A stretch of DNA of 64,000 nt, from the NCBI RefSeq assembly GCF_905373215.1, contig NZ_CAJPRT010000001.1, positions 198,276-262,275 on the forward strand, given 5' to 3'. The position numbers were made by a program, and so were the translations under genes. The notes under the pieces were generated by a model that worked only from the letters and a program-made list of their open reading frames with translations, was not told the origin of the DNA and made no database searches. This DNA is from an uncultured Campylobacter sp. (lineage in GTDB: Bacteria > Campylobacterota > Campylobacteria > Campylobacterales > Campylobacteraceae). Of the stretch, positions 51,813 to 60,516 are shown piece by piece (within the stretch, counting starts at the first letter, position 1; the number at the start of each line of letters is the position of its first letter).

Positions 51813-54260
51813 ATGAAAAGGCGAGACTTTTTAAAGGCAGGGATTTTAGGCGCAAGCGCAGCAAGCGCTAGCAGGATCGAGGGGGTAACGCAGACGATTT
51901 TTGATAACAAAAAGGTATTCGGCGCGAACAGATTCGGTACTTTTTGGCTAAATTTAAACTCGTCGCAGATCGTTTCGGTAAGCGAATTTGAGGGCGATAA
52001 ATTTCCAAACACGATGAATTATAGCCTGCCCGATAATATCCAAAACGAAAACCGCGTGCTCTATCCGATGGTGCGCAAAAGCTATCTAAAGGCAAAAGGC
52101 GCGGCAAAGAGCGAACTGCGCGGCAAAGAGGAGTTCGTGCGCGTTAGCTGGGACGTAGCGCTTGATCTAGCGGCGAAGGCTTTGAAAGAAAATTTCGACA
52201 AATACGGCGCCGAGGCGATCTACGGTGAGTGCTATTGGTGGGGCGGTAGCGGTAAGATCGGCTGGGGACGCACCGTAGCACACCGAATGCTTAAAATTTT
52301 AGGCGGCTACGTAGAGGAAAGCGGCGATTACTCCACCGGCGCGGGGCTTGTTATAATGCCTCACGTGCTTGGCTCAAGCGCCGTTTACGACGCGCCTACT
52401 ACGTGGAAAGCGATCGTCAAAAACGCTAAAAACGTTGTATTTTGGGCGACCGATCCTGTAGTAACCAATCAAATTTCATCCATTCCGCCTACGCACGACG
52501 GTTATATCGGCATGCAAGAGCTTAAGAAATCGGGCATCAAAACTTATAGCGTAAACGTAATGAGAAACGACACCGCGCGCTACTACGGCAGCGAAGATAT
52601 CATCGTGCGCCCAAATACCGACACCGCGCTCATCATCGGCATGTGCCATTATCTGTTTACGAACAACCTCTACGACGAGGAATTTATCAAAAAATACACC
52701 GTCGGATTTAATAAATTTAAAGCGTATTTTCTAGGCGAGAGCGATAAAATCGTAAAGGACGCAGCTTGGGCGAGCAAAATTTGCGGGCTTAGCGAGGAGG
52801 CTATTGCGAAATTTGCTACGGCGCTTGCAAAGGAGCCGACCACGATCCTAATCGGTCGCGGTTTGCAGCGCGCAGATCACGGCGAGCAGCCTTTCTGGGC
52901 GCTAGTGGCGCTTAATGCGATGCTGGGATATATCGGCAAGGAGGGTCTCGGCTTTGAATTTAGCCTGGGCTACGGTTCTGCAGGCGCTACGAATAAAGTG
53001 GCTCCGATTTTAAAAGGGCTTAGCACGCGCATAGATGAAAAATATGAAAACACGGGCTCTGCGCCTTGGAAAAACGCGAAAAATATCACTATCCCGTCCT
53101 CTCGCAGTATCGAGGCGCTGGAGCATCCGGGCAAGCAGATTGACTACGACGGCACCAAGATCAAGCTGCCGCATATGAGAGTCGCATATATGGCGTGCGG
53201 ATCGATGTTTACGCGCCATCAAGACGTGAATAATATCGTCAAGCAGTGGCGCAAATTTGATACCGTTATCACCGCCGAGCCTTACTGGACGAGCACGGCG
53301 AGGCTTAGCGATATTGTGCTTCCCGTCGCTGTCGAGGTCGAGCGCAACGACATCAACCAAACTGGCGCTACGGGCGAATATATAGTCGCTTACAGGCCCG
53401 CAATCGAGCCGATGGGCGAGAGCAAGAGCGACTTTTGGATCTGCGAGCAGATCTGCAAGCGCTGGGGATACGGCGAGGTCTTTAGCGATGGCAAGGATGA
53501 GCTAGGATGGATGAAGGAATTCTACGCCGATGCCGTAGAGCAAGCCAAAGGCCTAAATATAACGATGCCTAGCTTTGAGGAATTTTACGACAAGGGCTTC
53601 GTGCGCTTTGAAAAGGACGACGAGAGCAGCGCGCTATACACGCGCCTTGCGGCATTCCGCGAAAATCCCGCCAAAAACCGCCTAGGCACCCCATCTGGCA
53701 AGATTGAGCTTTACTCGCCAACGATCGCCAAGATGGGCTATGCCGACTGCCCGCCGATGCCTACTTGGATCGAGCCGAAAGAGTGGCTGGGGGATGCGAA
53801 AAAGACGGCGAAATACCCGATTCACATCGTAAGCCCGCACTCTCGCTACCGCTTGCACAGCCAGCTAAACAACTCGATCATCAGAAATTTCGCCGAGGTT
53901 AGCGGCAGAGAGCCGGTGCTTATCAATCCAAAAGACGCCGAAGCGCGCGGGCTTGCGAACGGCGACATCGTGCGCGTGTTTAACGACCGCGGCGAAATAC
54001 TAGCGGGCGTGCTCATCACCGACATCGTGCCCGAGCGCGTTGCAGCGATCTGTGAAGGCGCGTGGTACGATCCCGAGGTTTGGGGCGAGAAAAGCCTCTG
54101 CCAACACGGGTGCGTAAACGTGCTTACGTTTGACAAAGGCACGTCGAGTCTCGCACAAAGCAACTCGGCTCACACCGTGCTTGCCCAAATCGAGAAATTT
54201 AAGGGGGAGATTAGGCCGATACAGGCGTTTGGTAAACCTAAAATTTTGCAGTCGCTATAA
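51813..54260 (+). CDS. molybdopterin S-/N-oxide reductase 1 (DMSO reductase family)
   Basis: 815 residues. The Tat-type leader (MKRRDFLKAGILGASAASAS) directs the folded Mo enzyme to the periplasm. No N-terminal Fe-S motif, as in TorA/BisC/DorA. The molybdenum Ser lies in SGDYSTGAGLVIMPH. Other landmarks: PNTDTALIIGMCHYLF, RGLQRADHGEQPFW, GTPSGKIELYSP, EGAWYDPE. It differs from the second reductase in the pterin region, where TorA has IDP(I/V)(K/R)T and this protein has VNVMRNDT, so substrate range may differ (TMAO, DMSO or methionine/biotin sulfoxide). Confidence 0.9.
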   Translation: MKRRDFLKAGILGASAASASRIEGVTQTIFDNKKVFGANRFGTFWLNLNSSQIVSVSEFEGDKFPNTMNYSLPDNIQNENRVLYPMVRKSYLKAKGAAKSELRGKEEFVRVSWDVALDLAAKALKENFDKYGAEAIYGECYWWGGSGKIGWGRTVAHRMLKILGGYVEESGDYSTGAGLVIMPHVLGSSAVYDAPTTWKAIVKNAKNVVFWATDPVVTNQISSIPPTHDGYIGMQELKKSGIKTYSVNVMRNDTARYYGSEDIIVRPNTDTALIIGMCHYLFTNNLYDEEFIKKYTVGFNKFKAYFLGESDKIVKDAAWASKICGLSEEAIAKFATALAKEPTTILIGRGLQRADHGEQPFWALVALNAMLGYIGKEGLGFEFSLGYGSAGATNKVAPILKGLSTRIDEKYENTGSAPWKNAKNITIPSSRSIEALEHPGKQIDYDGTKIKLPHMRVAYMACGSMFTRHQDVNNIVKQWRKFDTVITAEPYWTSTARLSDIVLPVAVEVERNDINQTGATGEYIVAYRPAIEPMGESKSDFWICEQICKRWGYGEVFSDGKDELGWMKEFYADAVEQAKGLNITMPSFEEFYDKGFVRFEKDDESSALYTRLAAFRENPAKNRLGTPSGKIELYSPTIAKMGYADCPPMPTWIEPKEWLGDAKKTAKYPIHIVSPHSRYRLHSQLNNSIIRNFAEVSGREPVLINPKDAEARGLANGDIVRVFNDRGEILAGVLITDIVPERVAAICEGAWYDPEVWGEKSLCQHGCVNVLTFDKGTSSLAQSNSAHTVLAQIEKFKGEIRPIQAFGKPKILQSL

Positions 54261-54496
54261 AATTTAGCGCGTCGTCTTTTAAGCGTCTTTGAATGAGCTA
54301 GAAAATTTCGCCCTGCGACAGGCTAATTGCCTAGTCTTGGGACGAAATTTTCGTCGCAACATTCAAATCCATCTTAAAATACTTCCGCTTGTCTTTTTGC
54401 GCTCAAATTTTGTAATCCGTCAAATTTGAACGTAAATTTTGCGCGGAGTAAAAAACTCTGCTAAAATTCGCTCAAATTTAACCCAAAGGCTGCGCC

Positions 54497-55213
54497 GTGC
54501 AAATCCCCAATTTGATCCGAAATTTTATCCGCAAACGCATCGTTTCAGGGTGCATTTTACTGCCTTTTTTCTACCCCGACGAGGGTGAGTTTGAGAGTTT
54601 TCAGGAGGGGTATAGGCTTGCTAGCCGCAAAACGGGCGAGGAGCTAGCAGACGACGCACCAGGGCAGTGGCGCAAGAGCTGGCGGGTCATCGCGCGTAAC
54701 GGCATGGACGATCCCTTTTTCGTGGATTTTGCCCTAGGCGACGCCTCGCCCGTTTACTTCGCCTATCACGGCGCGGGCTCATGGAAGCCGATCAAGGTCG
54801 CGGACGATATCGTTAAATTTGAAGAAATTTTAACCGTCCTCGCCGCGCTTAAAAAGCCCTGCTCGCTTGAAGCGATCGCGGTGCTTGCTGATTTAAACAA
54901 CGAATTTTACCGCGAGCTGGCGGACGACTACGCGCAGGAAGATGAAGCGCGCGAGGAGCCGGGATATAAATATTTCAGCGTTTTCATCGAGGATCTGGGC
55001 GCGGACAAGGTAAAAACGCTAGTGTTTTTAAAGAAATTTTTTGACGACGAGAGCTTTGCGGCGACTAAAGATAGGACGCTAAATCTGTCGCTTTGCGTAT
55101 TTAGCGGCATAGAGGAGATGGCGTTGTCGCTGCAAGACAAACTCGCCTCGCTCGGGGTGAAATTTTATGCCTGCGAGATCTCCTTTAGCGAGTTTATCGC
55201 GCGGAGTAGTTAA
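54497..55213 (+). CDS. SUKH (SMI1/KNR4-like) domain protein
   Basis: 238 residues, soluble, no signal. The first ~120 residues follow the SUKH pattern: LPFFYPDEGEFESFQEGYRL, then WRVIARNGMDDPFFVDFALG and a PVYFAYHGAGSWKPIKVADD end. The remaining half is helical. SUKH proteins are common immunity proteins of toxin systems but also have housekeeping roles. Starts at GTG 54497 (AAAGG upstream). It stands alone here, 240 bp after the reductase gene. Confidence 0.7.
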   Translation: MQIPNLIRNFIRKRIVSGCILLPFFYPDEGEFESFQEGYRLASRKTGEELADDAPGQWRKSWRVIARNGMDDPFFVDFALGDASPVYFAYHGAGSWKPIKVADDIVKFEEILTVLAALKKPCSLEAIAVLADLNNEFYRELADDYAQEDEAREEPGYKYFSVFIEDLGADKVKTLVFLKKFFDDESFAATKDRTLNLSLCVFSGIEEMALSLQDKLASLGVKFYACEISFSEFIARSS

Positions 55214-55489
55214 GCGGGCAAATTTTAAAATTTTAACTCCCGCTATGGCTAAATTTAAAATCTAGCAGCAGGCGATCCTATAAATTTCGTGCTTGTTCGC
55301 TTGTTATTGCTGTGCGTTAACAGATTTGCGTACGCTGGAGCACAAATTAAAGCGTAAAATCAAAATGTAAAATTGAAGTAGAATTTTAAGCGCCCTACTT
55401 CGTTTTTTACTTGCAGTAGGGCGAATTTGCTTAAAGTAGTGAACTAAAGCGAGGCGAAAATTATCCAAACCTTGGATCTATTATCTTGC

Positions 55490-56014
55490 TCAGTTAGAGC
55501 AGCTGTTGCGAGCGACGAGCTCTGCAAAATCTAGCGCTGCGTCGTAGTCGGGCTCAGAGGCTATGTCGCTTACGAGCTCTTTATAAACCACGACGCCTGC
55601 GGTATCTATGACGAAGATCACTCTGGCGCTAAGACCTGCTAATGCACCGCTGGCGATTAGGGTGCCGTAGCGGCGGCAAAATTCCTTATCGCGGAAATCG
55701 CTTGCAACGCGTAGATTTTTGATCCCCTCAGTCGTGCAAAACCTCCCCATCGCAAACGGTAAATCCATCGAAACGACGATTACTTCGGTGTTAGGAAGCG
55801 ATGCGACGCGCTCGTTGAACTTGCGTGCCTCCGTCGCGCAGACGGGCGTATCTAGCGACGGCACGGCGACGATGATTTGCACGTGCTTGCCGCTAGCGAT
55901 CTCGATTTCGCTTAGATCTTGAGCTACTAAGCGCACTTGCGGCGCGCGATCGCCTAGATTTATCTCTTGCCCGCTTAGCTCTACGGGCTTTCCTTGGAAT
56001 GTTACTGTTGGCAT
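55490..56014 (-). CDS. tpx: thiol peroxidase
   Basis: 174 residues of the Tpx peroxiredoxin class: peroxidatic Cys in SLDTPVCATEARKFNE, resolving Cys in LPFAMGRFCTTEGIKNLR, and an FPGRAP-like opening GDRAPQVRLVAQDL. It reduces H2O2 and lipid peroxides in cytoplasm or periplasm. RBS AAAGGAC. Divergent from the TM2/QNS-repeat gene. A hairpin with arms CGCCCTACT / AGTAGGGCG (55391-55423) lies between its 3' end and the SUKH gene. Confidence 0.95.
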   Translation of the reverse strand: MPTVTFQGKPVELSGQEINLGDRAPQVRLVAQDLSEIEIASGKHVQIIVAVPSLDTPVCATEARKFNERVASLPNTEVIVVSMDLPFAMGRFCTTEGIKNLRVASDFRDKEFCRRYGTLIASGALAGLSARVIFVIDTAGVVVYKELVSDIASEPDYDAALDFAELVARNSCSN

Positions 56015-56103
56015 TTTTGTCCTTTGTTTTGAATTTGTAGCGGCGAATATACAGAAATTCCTTAAATTTCAGGTAAAATTGCTTTAAAAATCAAGGAGAG
56101 CAG

Positions 56104-57582
56104 ATGGGCGAAGATATTTGGGGCAGCAGCAGCAATCCTGCGTCGCTAGCTAGCATAAGACGTAAAAGCGGCGAAGAAAAAAAGTCCCTGGATGAGAAAC
56201 CACAGGAGCAATCTGAGAATTTAGATTTAGCGCAAGAAGAACTTGCGGCGGATGATACTAGCGAGCAAAATTCTGCGGCTCAGAATTCTATAGAGCAAAA
56301 TTCCACTTCCACAAGGCAGAATTTTACGCCACAGAATTCTATAGAGCAAAATTTAGCTTTTGCAGCTCAAGGCTTGGATGAAGAAAATTCTATTTTACGA
56401 GATTCTGCTGCGACAGGCTCTAGCGAGCAAGATTCTAACGCGAAAGGCTTGAATTCTACCGAGAATACCGCAAACTCGCAGAATTTTACAGAGCAGAATT
56501 CCACTTGGCAAAATTCAGCTTCCTCAAATTCCGATAGAATTAGCTCTACGCAAAGCTCAGCTAAGGCTTACGATCTAAATAAGGCCTACGTATTTTATAT
56601 GTTCCTTGGACCTTTCGGTGCGCATAGATTTTATCTTGGGCGTATCATCTCTGCGATTTTTCAGCTTTTAGGCGGGCTGCCATTTCTCATCTGGCTTTTT
56701 TTAGTAGTGGTTGCTGTCATGTGGACGAGTATAGAAGGTAACGATTTACTGGCGCTTATAAATTCATCTCGTCCGGATTTGGGCGTGCAAGCATCAGACC
56801 TAAAGGATATAGAACAGGGCTTTTTTCATTTTATGGTTATTTTCTCGGTGCCCAATGTTTTATTTTTAATCTGGCTTATTAGCGACTTTTTTAGGTTGCC
56901 TGATATGGTGCGAAAGCTAAATGTATCCGTAGGCGTGGGAGCAATCCTGTATGTTTATACGGATGACGCTAAAGAGCAGAGCGAAAATCTATCTACTGCC
57001 AAAACTACCCTTTACATAGCATTTGGGCTTGAGGCGTTAAATGCGGTAGGCAGATATATCAAGAATGTAGATAAAGTGGGCGCGTTGGAGGGTGTCGGAC
57101 TTATATCTATGATATGCCTAGCTGTGGGGCTATATTTTTTAGCGCGCGCTATACGCAGCACGGATCTGCTATCAAACGCCGTGATAGTTGGAGTTTCCTC
57201 GGCTATAAGCGCAGTAAGCACTATATTTGTAGGATTTGAATTGTTTAAACCATCAGTTTTTATGATAAGCATTTATTGCGTATGCACAGCGGTATATCTG
57301 ATCTATCAGCTGCTAGTTAGTAAAGAGCTTTATGATTGCAGCGGAGAGAAAAACTATCTAAGAGCGTTTTATGTTATTGCAGCTACGGAGATAGTAACTC
57401 TAGTCTTGATAGCGCTTGACTCGCAGCTTTTCGCCTTAGTATTTGCCATAGGGTGGTTAGCTTCGGTAGTTTTAAATGTTTCGGCGGTTTATGGCACTAG
57501 AGAGGTTGCCGCTTCAAAGGGTGGCTACAATCTAGCGAATCTGGCGTATCACGTAAGGCAGATGAACGGGCGGGAGTTTTAG
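56104..57582 (+). CDS. TM2-domain membrane protein with QNS-repeat N-terminus
   Basis: 492 residues. Residues 25-155 are hydrophilic and repetitive (EQNSAAQNSIEQNS, RQNFTPQNSIEQN, TEQNSTWQNS). At DNA level the 22-bp block at 56281-56302 recurs exactly at 56332-56353, 51 bp (17 codons) apart, so the array grew by in-frame duplication. A TM2 domain follows (KAYVFYMFLGPFGAHRFYLG), then about eight further helices to the C-terminus. EQNST occurs twice and fits the Campylobacter N-glycosylation sequon, but only matters if this part is periplasmic. Function unknown. Confidence 0.8.
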   Translation: MGEDIWGSSSNPASLASIRRKSGEEKKSLDEKPQEQSENLDLAQEELAADDTSEQNSAAQNSIEQNSTSTRQNFTPQNSIEQNLAFAAQGLDEENSILRDSAATGSSEQDSNAKGLNSTENTANSQNFTEQNSTWQNSASSNSDRISSTQSSAKAYDLNKAYVFYMFLGPFGAHRFYLGRIISAIFQLLGGLPFLIWLFLVVVAVMWTSIEGNDLLALINSSRPDLGVQASDLKDIEQGFFHFMVIFSVPNVLFLIWLISDFFRLPDMVRKLNVSVGVGAILYVYTDDAKEQSENLSTAKTTLYIAFGLEALNAVGRYIKNVDKVGALEGVGLISMICLAVGLYFLARAIRSTDLLSNAVIVGVSSAISAVSTIFVGFELFKPSVFMISIYCVCTAVYLIYQLLVSKELYDCSGEKNYLRAFYVIAATEIVTLVLIALDSQLFALVFAIGWLASVVLNVSAVYGTREVAASKGGYNLANLAYHVRQMNGREF

Positions 57583-57642
57583 GTATTTAAATTTAAGGGG
57601 CGATTAGTATAATCCTATATTATTTTAAAAAAGGAGTTTTAA

Positions 57643-58086
57643 ATGACTTTTATGGAGTCCGTACAAACTTGCATAAAGCAAAAATACGCCACATTTAGCG
57701 GGCGAGCATCGAGGTCGGAGTACTGGTGGTTTTTTCTATTTACCGTGCTTGGCGGGATTGTTTTGAGCTTGATAGATGGCGTTTTAGGCACTACGATAGG
57801 GTATAATCAAATAATAGCCGGCAGGATCGTTCATCAAGAAATCGGCATTATAGATGCGCTTTTTCAGCTAGCCATGCTAGTGCCAGCCATCGCCGTATCA
57901 GTCAGGCGATTACATGATACGGATAGAAGCGGCTGGTTTTTTCTGCTTATTTTAACGCCGATCGTGGGTGCTTTTTTCGGCGATATCGGACTTTTAGTAT
58001 CATTTGTGGGTTGGATAGTGCTGCTTGTGTTTTTCGTGCAGCGCGGCGATAGCGGGTCCAATCGCTTCGGATACGATCCGCTATGA
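57643..58086 (+). CDS. DUF805 membrane protein, copy 2
   Basis: 147 residues, paralogue of the gene at 49968 (MTFMESVQTCIKQKYATFSG; SEYWWFFLFTVLGG; VRRLHDTDRSGWFFLLILTP; NRFGYDPL). Promoter TATAAT at 57608-57613 and the same AAAAGGAGTTT ribosome site. The two copies differ mainly in the loop between helices 1 and 2. It follows the TM2/QNS-repeat gene, 60 bp away. Confidence 0.88.
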   Translation: MTFMESVQTCIKQKYATFSGRASRSEYWWFFLFTVLGGIVLSLIDGVLGTTIGYNQIIAGRIVHQEIGIIDALFQLAMLVPAIAVSVRRLHDTDRSGWFFLLILTPIVGAFFGDIGLLVSFVGWIVLLVFFVQRGDSGSNRFGYDPL

Positions 58087-58104
58087 TAAAGCTCTAAAGC
58101 TTTG

Positions 58105-58130
58105 CGGAATTTTAGAATTCTAAAATTCCG
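58105..58130. terminator. perfect 26-bp palindrome after DUF805 copy 2
   Basis: CGGAATTTTAG-AATT-CTAAAATTCCG, a perfect inverted repeat 19 bp after the stop. There is no T-run behind it, so it may be a factor-assisted terminator or 3' stabiliser. Confidence 0.5.
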
Positions 58131-58303
58131 TGCAGATAAAATTCTTTGTATTATCACTTAAAATTCTACGCATAAGCACTTTGTAGCGGTAAATTTTTCT
58201 TCAAATAAGCTTTTCAAATCCTCTTTAATTGATTGCCGTTATCTGTAACTTAGAATTTTTATATTATAATGGCGCTCAAAATTTTATTTCGGAAAGGATG
58301 AAA

Positions 58304-58816
58304 ATGAAAGAGAGAATAGAGGCGCTGTTCGCGCAAAATCCTAAAATTTCGATCGCGCAGATCTGCAAGGAGCTCGGCGCGAAGGAGATCGACGTGCTGC
58401 TAAATCTGCCCGAGCGCTTCGGCAAGAGCGCCGGTGGCGATAAATTCTGCGAGGTCATTAGGGAGCTTGAGAGCTGGGGCGAGGTGCTTTTCGTGAAAAA
58501 TACGCCGAGCTTCATCATCGAGTTTAAAACCAAGATCCCAAGCGGCAAGAGCGCGCGCGGATATTATAATTTCGGTATGGGCGCAAATGGCGATGAGGCG
58601 CACGGGCTGGGCATTTTAGCAGGCCATCTAAAGACGGATGAGATTGATAAGATCATCCTCGTGACGCAGACTTTCATGGGGATGCTCTCGAAATTCGTGG
58701 GCTTTTACGACAAAGCGGGCGAGAATATTTTTAAAATTTATGTCTCGCGCGATGAGAAAGGACAGCTGCTAGCCGAGCAAGACGCGAAATTTGAAGCGCT
58801 AAAAGCCGCGATTTAG
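58304..58816 (+). CDS. HutX/ChuX-family cytosolic haem-utilisation protein
   Basis: 170 residues from ATG 58304 (GGAAAGG in front; ATG 58298 is too close to the site). Pattern of the family: the N-terminal helical KERIEALFAQNPKISIAQIC with a helix-turn-helix look, VIRELESWGEVLFVKNTPSF, and a conserved haem-binding middle (KIPSGKSARGYYNFGM; GLGILAGHL). ChuX/HutX proteins carry haem in the cytoplasm. No haem transporter is adjacent; the TonB receptors of this window are far away. Single gene. Confidence 0.85.
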   Translation: MKERIEALFAQNPKISIAQICKELGAKEIDVLLNLPERFGKSAGGDKFCEVIRELESWGEVLFVKNTPSFIIEFKTKIPSGKSARGYYNFGMGANGDEAHGLGILAGHLKTDEIDKIILVTQTFMGMLSKFVGFYDKAGENIFKIYVSRDEKGQLLAEQDAKFEALKAAI

Positions 58817-59027
58817 CGCTCGCGCGAGATTAATTTTGCCCTGCTCGCGCATCGCCTGCTTGAGCTTTAAAGCTCTACGGGGCGCTAACCAAGGCGCCTT
58901 AAGCTCGTCAATAAGATTTCAGGCAAAATTTTAAATTATCGTTGATGATGAAATTCCAAACTCGCCTCGTCGCTATTTTGCGTCTTAAGGGCGTTTGGAA
59001 TTTCACGGGCTCGGCTAGTGTCCACTT

Positions 59028-59058
59028 TATCTGAAGCGGAATTTTGCCGCTTCAGATA
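59028..59058. terminator. hairpin between hutX-like gene and the unknown gene
   Basis: TATCTGAAGCGG / CCGCTTCAGATA, a perfect 12-bp stem with a 7-nt loop, 22 bp beyond the 3' end of the minus-strand gene. No strong T-run on either side. A longer-range inverted pair (GAAATTCCAAAC near 58949 with GTTTGGAATTTC near 58992) flanks it on the left. Confidence 0.5.
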
Positions 59059-59080
59059 GATAACCCTTTCAAATTTTCTT

Positions 59081-59515
59081 TCAACGATCTACTACTAAAT
59101 TTTCAAAAACCAGGTTTATATTATCTTTGTACCGTGTATCGTCAAATTCCAAATTATTATTCGCAATTTTCCGCCCGGTAATATCTCCAAGCTCCATAAG
59201 ATACTGCTTGAGCTTTTCTAAAAATTTATCTACATTCGCCCTTTTATCGGAGCTCCACTCGTCTGAGCTAAAATGAATATACGCGATCATTTTTTTGCTT
59301 TTAAGATAATATTTTGGCTGGTAAATCCCCGATTTCGGAAAATATCTCGACACTTCCCCGCTCAAACAAAGGCAAATATCGATCTTTTGCAGCGAGTGCA
59401 TTTCAAAATCGCTAAAAACCCTTTTAATCTCTCGCCTTGCCGCTCTTATAATATCCGGCATATAGATCGGCACATCATCCGCCCCGCCGATAACGGCATT
59501 TATGTTAAATTTCAC
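59081..59515 (-). CDS. hypothetical soluble protein
   Basis: 144 residues from GTG 59515 with GAGGTGCC in front. Alpha/beta, no signal: VPIYMPDIIRAARREIKRVF, CLCLSGEVSRYFPKSGIY, KMIAYIHFSSDEWSSDKRAN. Resembles small immunity-type proteins in size and composition, but no family is recognised. It stands alone and is AT-richer than its neighbours, like the 17-19.6 kb cluster. Confidence 0.65.
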   Translation of the reverse strand: MKFNINAVIGGADDVPIYMPDIIRAARREIKRVFSDFEMHSLQKIDICLCLSGEVSRYFPKSGIYQPKYYLKSKKMIAYIHFSSDEWSSDKRANVDKFLEKLKQYLMELGDITGRKIANNNLEFDDTRYKDNINLVFENLVVDR

Positions 59516-59824
59516 ACGGCACCTCGTCCTTAAATTATAAAGTTATATTCTTTAAAATTTCGGTTCATTATATCATCTTCATAATATTTATTGAGCGTCG
59601 GAGTTGCCCGGGGTTTTAAATCGGTTATATTTTTTATCAAAACAGACCCGAATAAAGATAAAATTTTATAAAATCTACCATTTTAATTTCATATCTCAAA
59701 AATGTTTCGCTGTTACGCAAGGAGCGTCAAAATTTTAAAATTGAAATTTTATACGTTAAGCTTAAAGCTTATTAAACTCCGATATTTAGGGCAATGTAGA
59801 CATGAATTTTTTATCTTTTACTGC

Positions 59825-59876
59825 TATAATTCTCTCATAAATTTAAATCTTAAGATTAAAAAGTATTCTTAAGAAT
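59825..59876 (+). promoter_or_regulatory. promoter with twin palindromes before the second reductase operon
   Basis: Extended -10 TGCTATAAT (TATAAT 59825-59830) is followed by two perfect 12-bp palindromes, AATCTTAAGATT (59846-59857) and ATTCTTAAGAAT (59865-59876), centres 19 bp apart and both around CTTAAG. The second ends 20 bp before the GGAGGAG ribosome site region of the DsbI-like gene. Their place downstream of the predicted +1 suits repression. The rest of the spacer (59516-59820) shows nothing. Confidence 0.6.
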
Positions 59877-59896
59877 TTTATAAGACGGAGGAGATC

Positions 59897-60496
59897 TTGA
59901 ATAGATTGATCTTAAAGATTTACGCGTGGCAAAATACCGCTACGCCGTGGTTTTGGCTCTTTGTGATAAGCGCAGGCTATCTTGCGGTATCGTATTTTTT
60001 CTTTCAGCGCTGTCTTTTTATGTCGCCTACGCAGACGAGCGCTCTCGTGCGTCTGGGCTTTGCCGTAGCGGGCGTGGGCGCGCTCATCGGCTTGCTGCTG
60101 CCGTTTGGCTTCATAGCAAGGCTCGTTGCCTACGCGCTCGGCTTTGCGGGCGCGATATACGGGTTTACGCAAAGCTCCGTGTCGCACCCTGCCACAGATA
60201 CCGCAAATTGCCTCGCCGCACCCGCATTTCCTTTTGCGGCGCCGCTTGATAGCCTGCTGCCGGAGCTATTTCGCCCCGCAAGCTGCACGGGCACCCCGTC
60301 CTTCCCCGCAGGTACCGCGCTTAGCGAAGTGCAGAGCTTTTTCGGCCGATTTTACGGCGAGGGATTTTATCTGGTGCCGAGCATTAAATTTGCGGACGCG
60401 GCGCAGTGCGCGCAGGTAGCGTTTGCGGCATTCGCCGTGGTTTTGGCCGTGATGTTTGCGGGCTTTTTATACGGCAGATTTACGAGAAGTTTTTAA
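59897..60496 (+). CDS. DsbI/DsbB-like membrane protein lacking the CXXC
   Basis: 199 residues, start TTG 59897 with GGAGGAG. Four to five helices. Similar in pattern to DsbI-type disulfide-generating proteins: the stretch YFFFQRCLFMSP just after helix 1, and a periplasmic loop FPFAAPLDSLLPELFRP, then FFGRFYGEGFYLVPSIKF before the last helix. Where DsbI/DsbB carry the quinone-linked CXXC right after that Pro, this protein reads TQTS (residues 45-48); Cys39 lies just before it. Other Cys occur in the loop. It is first gene of the operon with a cytochrome and a TorA-like reductase. The family call is from memory of the motif pattern. Confidence 0.65.
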   Translation: MNRLILKIYAWQNTATPWFWLFVISAGYLAVSYFFFQRCLFMSPTQTSALVRLGFAVAGVGALIGLLLPFGFIARLVAYALGFAGAIYGFTQSSVSHPATDTANCLAAPAFPFAAPLDSLLPELFRPASCTGTPSFPAGTALSEVQSFFGRFYGEGFYLVPSIKFADAAQCAQVAFAAFAVVLAVMFAGFLYGRFTRSF

Positions 60497-60516
60497 AATT
60501 TTAAGAAAGGATAAGC

